This document shows, one piece after another, positions 43,288 to 43,646 of a DNA stretch of 43,646 bases (its first letter is position 1; each line of letters starts with the position of its first letter). The translations under genes and the position numbers were made by a program. The notes beneath the pieces are model-generated. The model worked only from the letters and a program-made list of their open reading frames with translations. It had not been told where the DNA came from and did not search any database. The DNA is from an uncultured Lachnospiraceae bacterium (GTDB lineage: Bacteria; Bacillota; Clostridia; Lachnospirales; Lachnospiraceae). The stretch lies in assembly GCA_910577115.1 (NCBI GenBank), contig CAJTMC010000032.1:1-43646 (forward strand), read 5' to 3'.

Positions 43288-43339
43288 TTATTGCGAAAAA
43301 TGTTCTATAAATAGGAAAGAGGAAGTAGGAAGCAGACAT

Positions 43340-43646
43340 ATGATACCGTTAAACACGAAGAGAAAACTGGGAGCTACAGATGTAAAGTACAAGATCATAT
43401 GTGCCGGAAAAGAATTCGATATTGGGTTGAATAAACCGGTGAAGGTTGAATTCAGGGGACATGTGTATCAGGCTAAAATGCATAGCAAGACAAAGGGAAG
43501 GATTGACGGACTCGGTCAATTATATGTGGATTTTGACCTTTCGGAGGGACATGAACTGCAGCTCTTTTATATGGAAGACACCAACACAATCCTGCTCGAT
43601 GAAGAGCTGGTAATGCCTGATGAGGATCCGGAACCACAAGACATAA
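43340..43646 (+). CDS. Partial protein with the KAP-associated C-terminal domain, open at window end
   Basis: The ATG at 43340 has an AGGAAG-type site about 7 bases upstream, and the frame is open for 102 codons to the window edge. Residues about 9-90 align without gaps to the C-terminus of the KAP NTPase: TDVKYKI, GKEFDIGLNKP, YQAKMHSKTKGRIDGL and LYVDFDLSEG, with 33 of 82 positions identical by eye. The last residues before the edge are acidic and proline-containing (MPDEDPEPQD), which looks like a linker to another domain beyond the window. I do not recognise the shared domain. The divergent layout with separate good promoters and a shared repeat suggests the two genes work together, possibly with the missing downstream part supplying the effector. 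Confidence 0.75.
   Translation, partial: MIPLNTKRKLGATDVKYKIICAGKEFDIGLNKPVKVEFRGHVYQAKMHSKTKGRIDGLGQLYVDFDLSEGHELQLFYMEDTNTILLDEELVMPDEDPEPQDI

Overview
The window looks like chromosome from a motile, rod-shaped Gram-positive anaerobe of the Clostridia, most probably a Lachnospiraceae member. Support comes from moderate GC, strong AGGAGG-type ribosome binding sites with occasional TTG and GTG starts, three chemotaxis receptor genes, and an order mutS-mutL-miaA-PLP enzyme-radC-mreBCD-PBP2-minCDE-rodA-mgsA-dacA followed by a yggS-sepF-aroB-lspA-rluD block. No rRNA, tRNA, CRISPR array or intact insertion sequence was found. No gap between genes exceeds about 300 bases.

Layout. Positions 1-3028 hold the 3' part of a TRAP-type (DctP) binding protein and a chemoreceptor broken by one frameshift. 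Positions 3265-7752 form an operon with its own promoter: a DUF896 protein, 5-formyl-THF cyclo-ligase, ProA, a secreted SH3-like protein and MiaB. Positions 7946-10592 encode a membrane sCache chemoreceptor and a small soluble PocR-domain chemoreceptor. Positions 10772-15464 carry an unusual regulator, an XRE-type HTH fused to a degenerate PurM (AIR synthase)-like domain. It is coupled to two ABC exporter half-transporters, of which the first has an in-frame amber stop and the second lacks its C-terminus. A small unknown ORF and a SulP anion transporter follow.

Positions 17805-25715 are DNA repair and tRNA modification genes (mutS, mutL, miaA, a PLP enzyme, radC). Positions 25737-35504 are cell-shape, division-site and wall genes: mreB (with a degenerate phosphate loop), mreC, mreD, a large PBP2, minCDE, rodA, mgsA (with an Asp-to-Glu change at a catalytic position) and a lipoprotein DD-carboxypeptidase. 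Positions 35595-41432 carry a small P-loop protein, a membrane-anchored HlyD-like protein, yggS, sepF, aroB, lspA and a RluD-family synthase, ending in a bidirectional terminator.

Positions 41498-43646 are the most accessory-looking part. A KAP-family P-loop NTPase on the minus strand is divergent from a plus-strand gene that runs off the window. The two proteins share an ungapped domain of about 82 residues (33 identical by eye, core AKMHSxxKGRIDGL). Both have good promoters facing away from a shared AT-rich region with a tandem 10-bp repeat. This pair and the HTH-PurM regulator are the best candidates for undescribed systems. All functional statements rest on motif reading by eye; no database search was possible.
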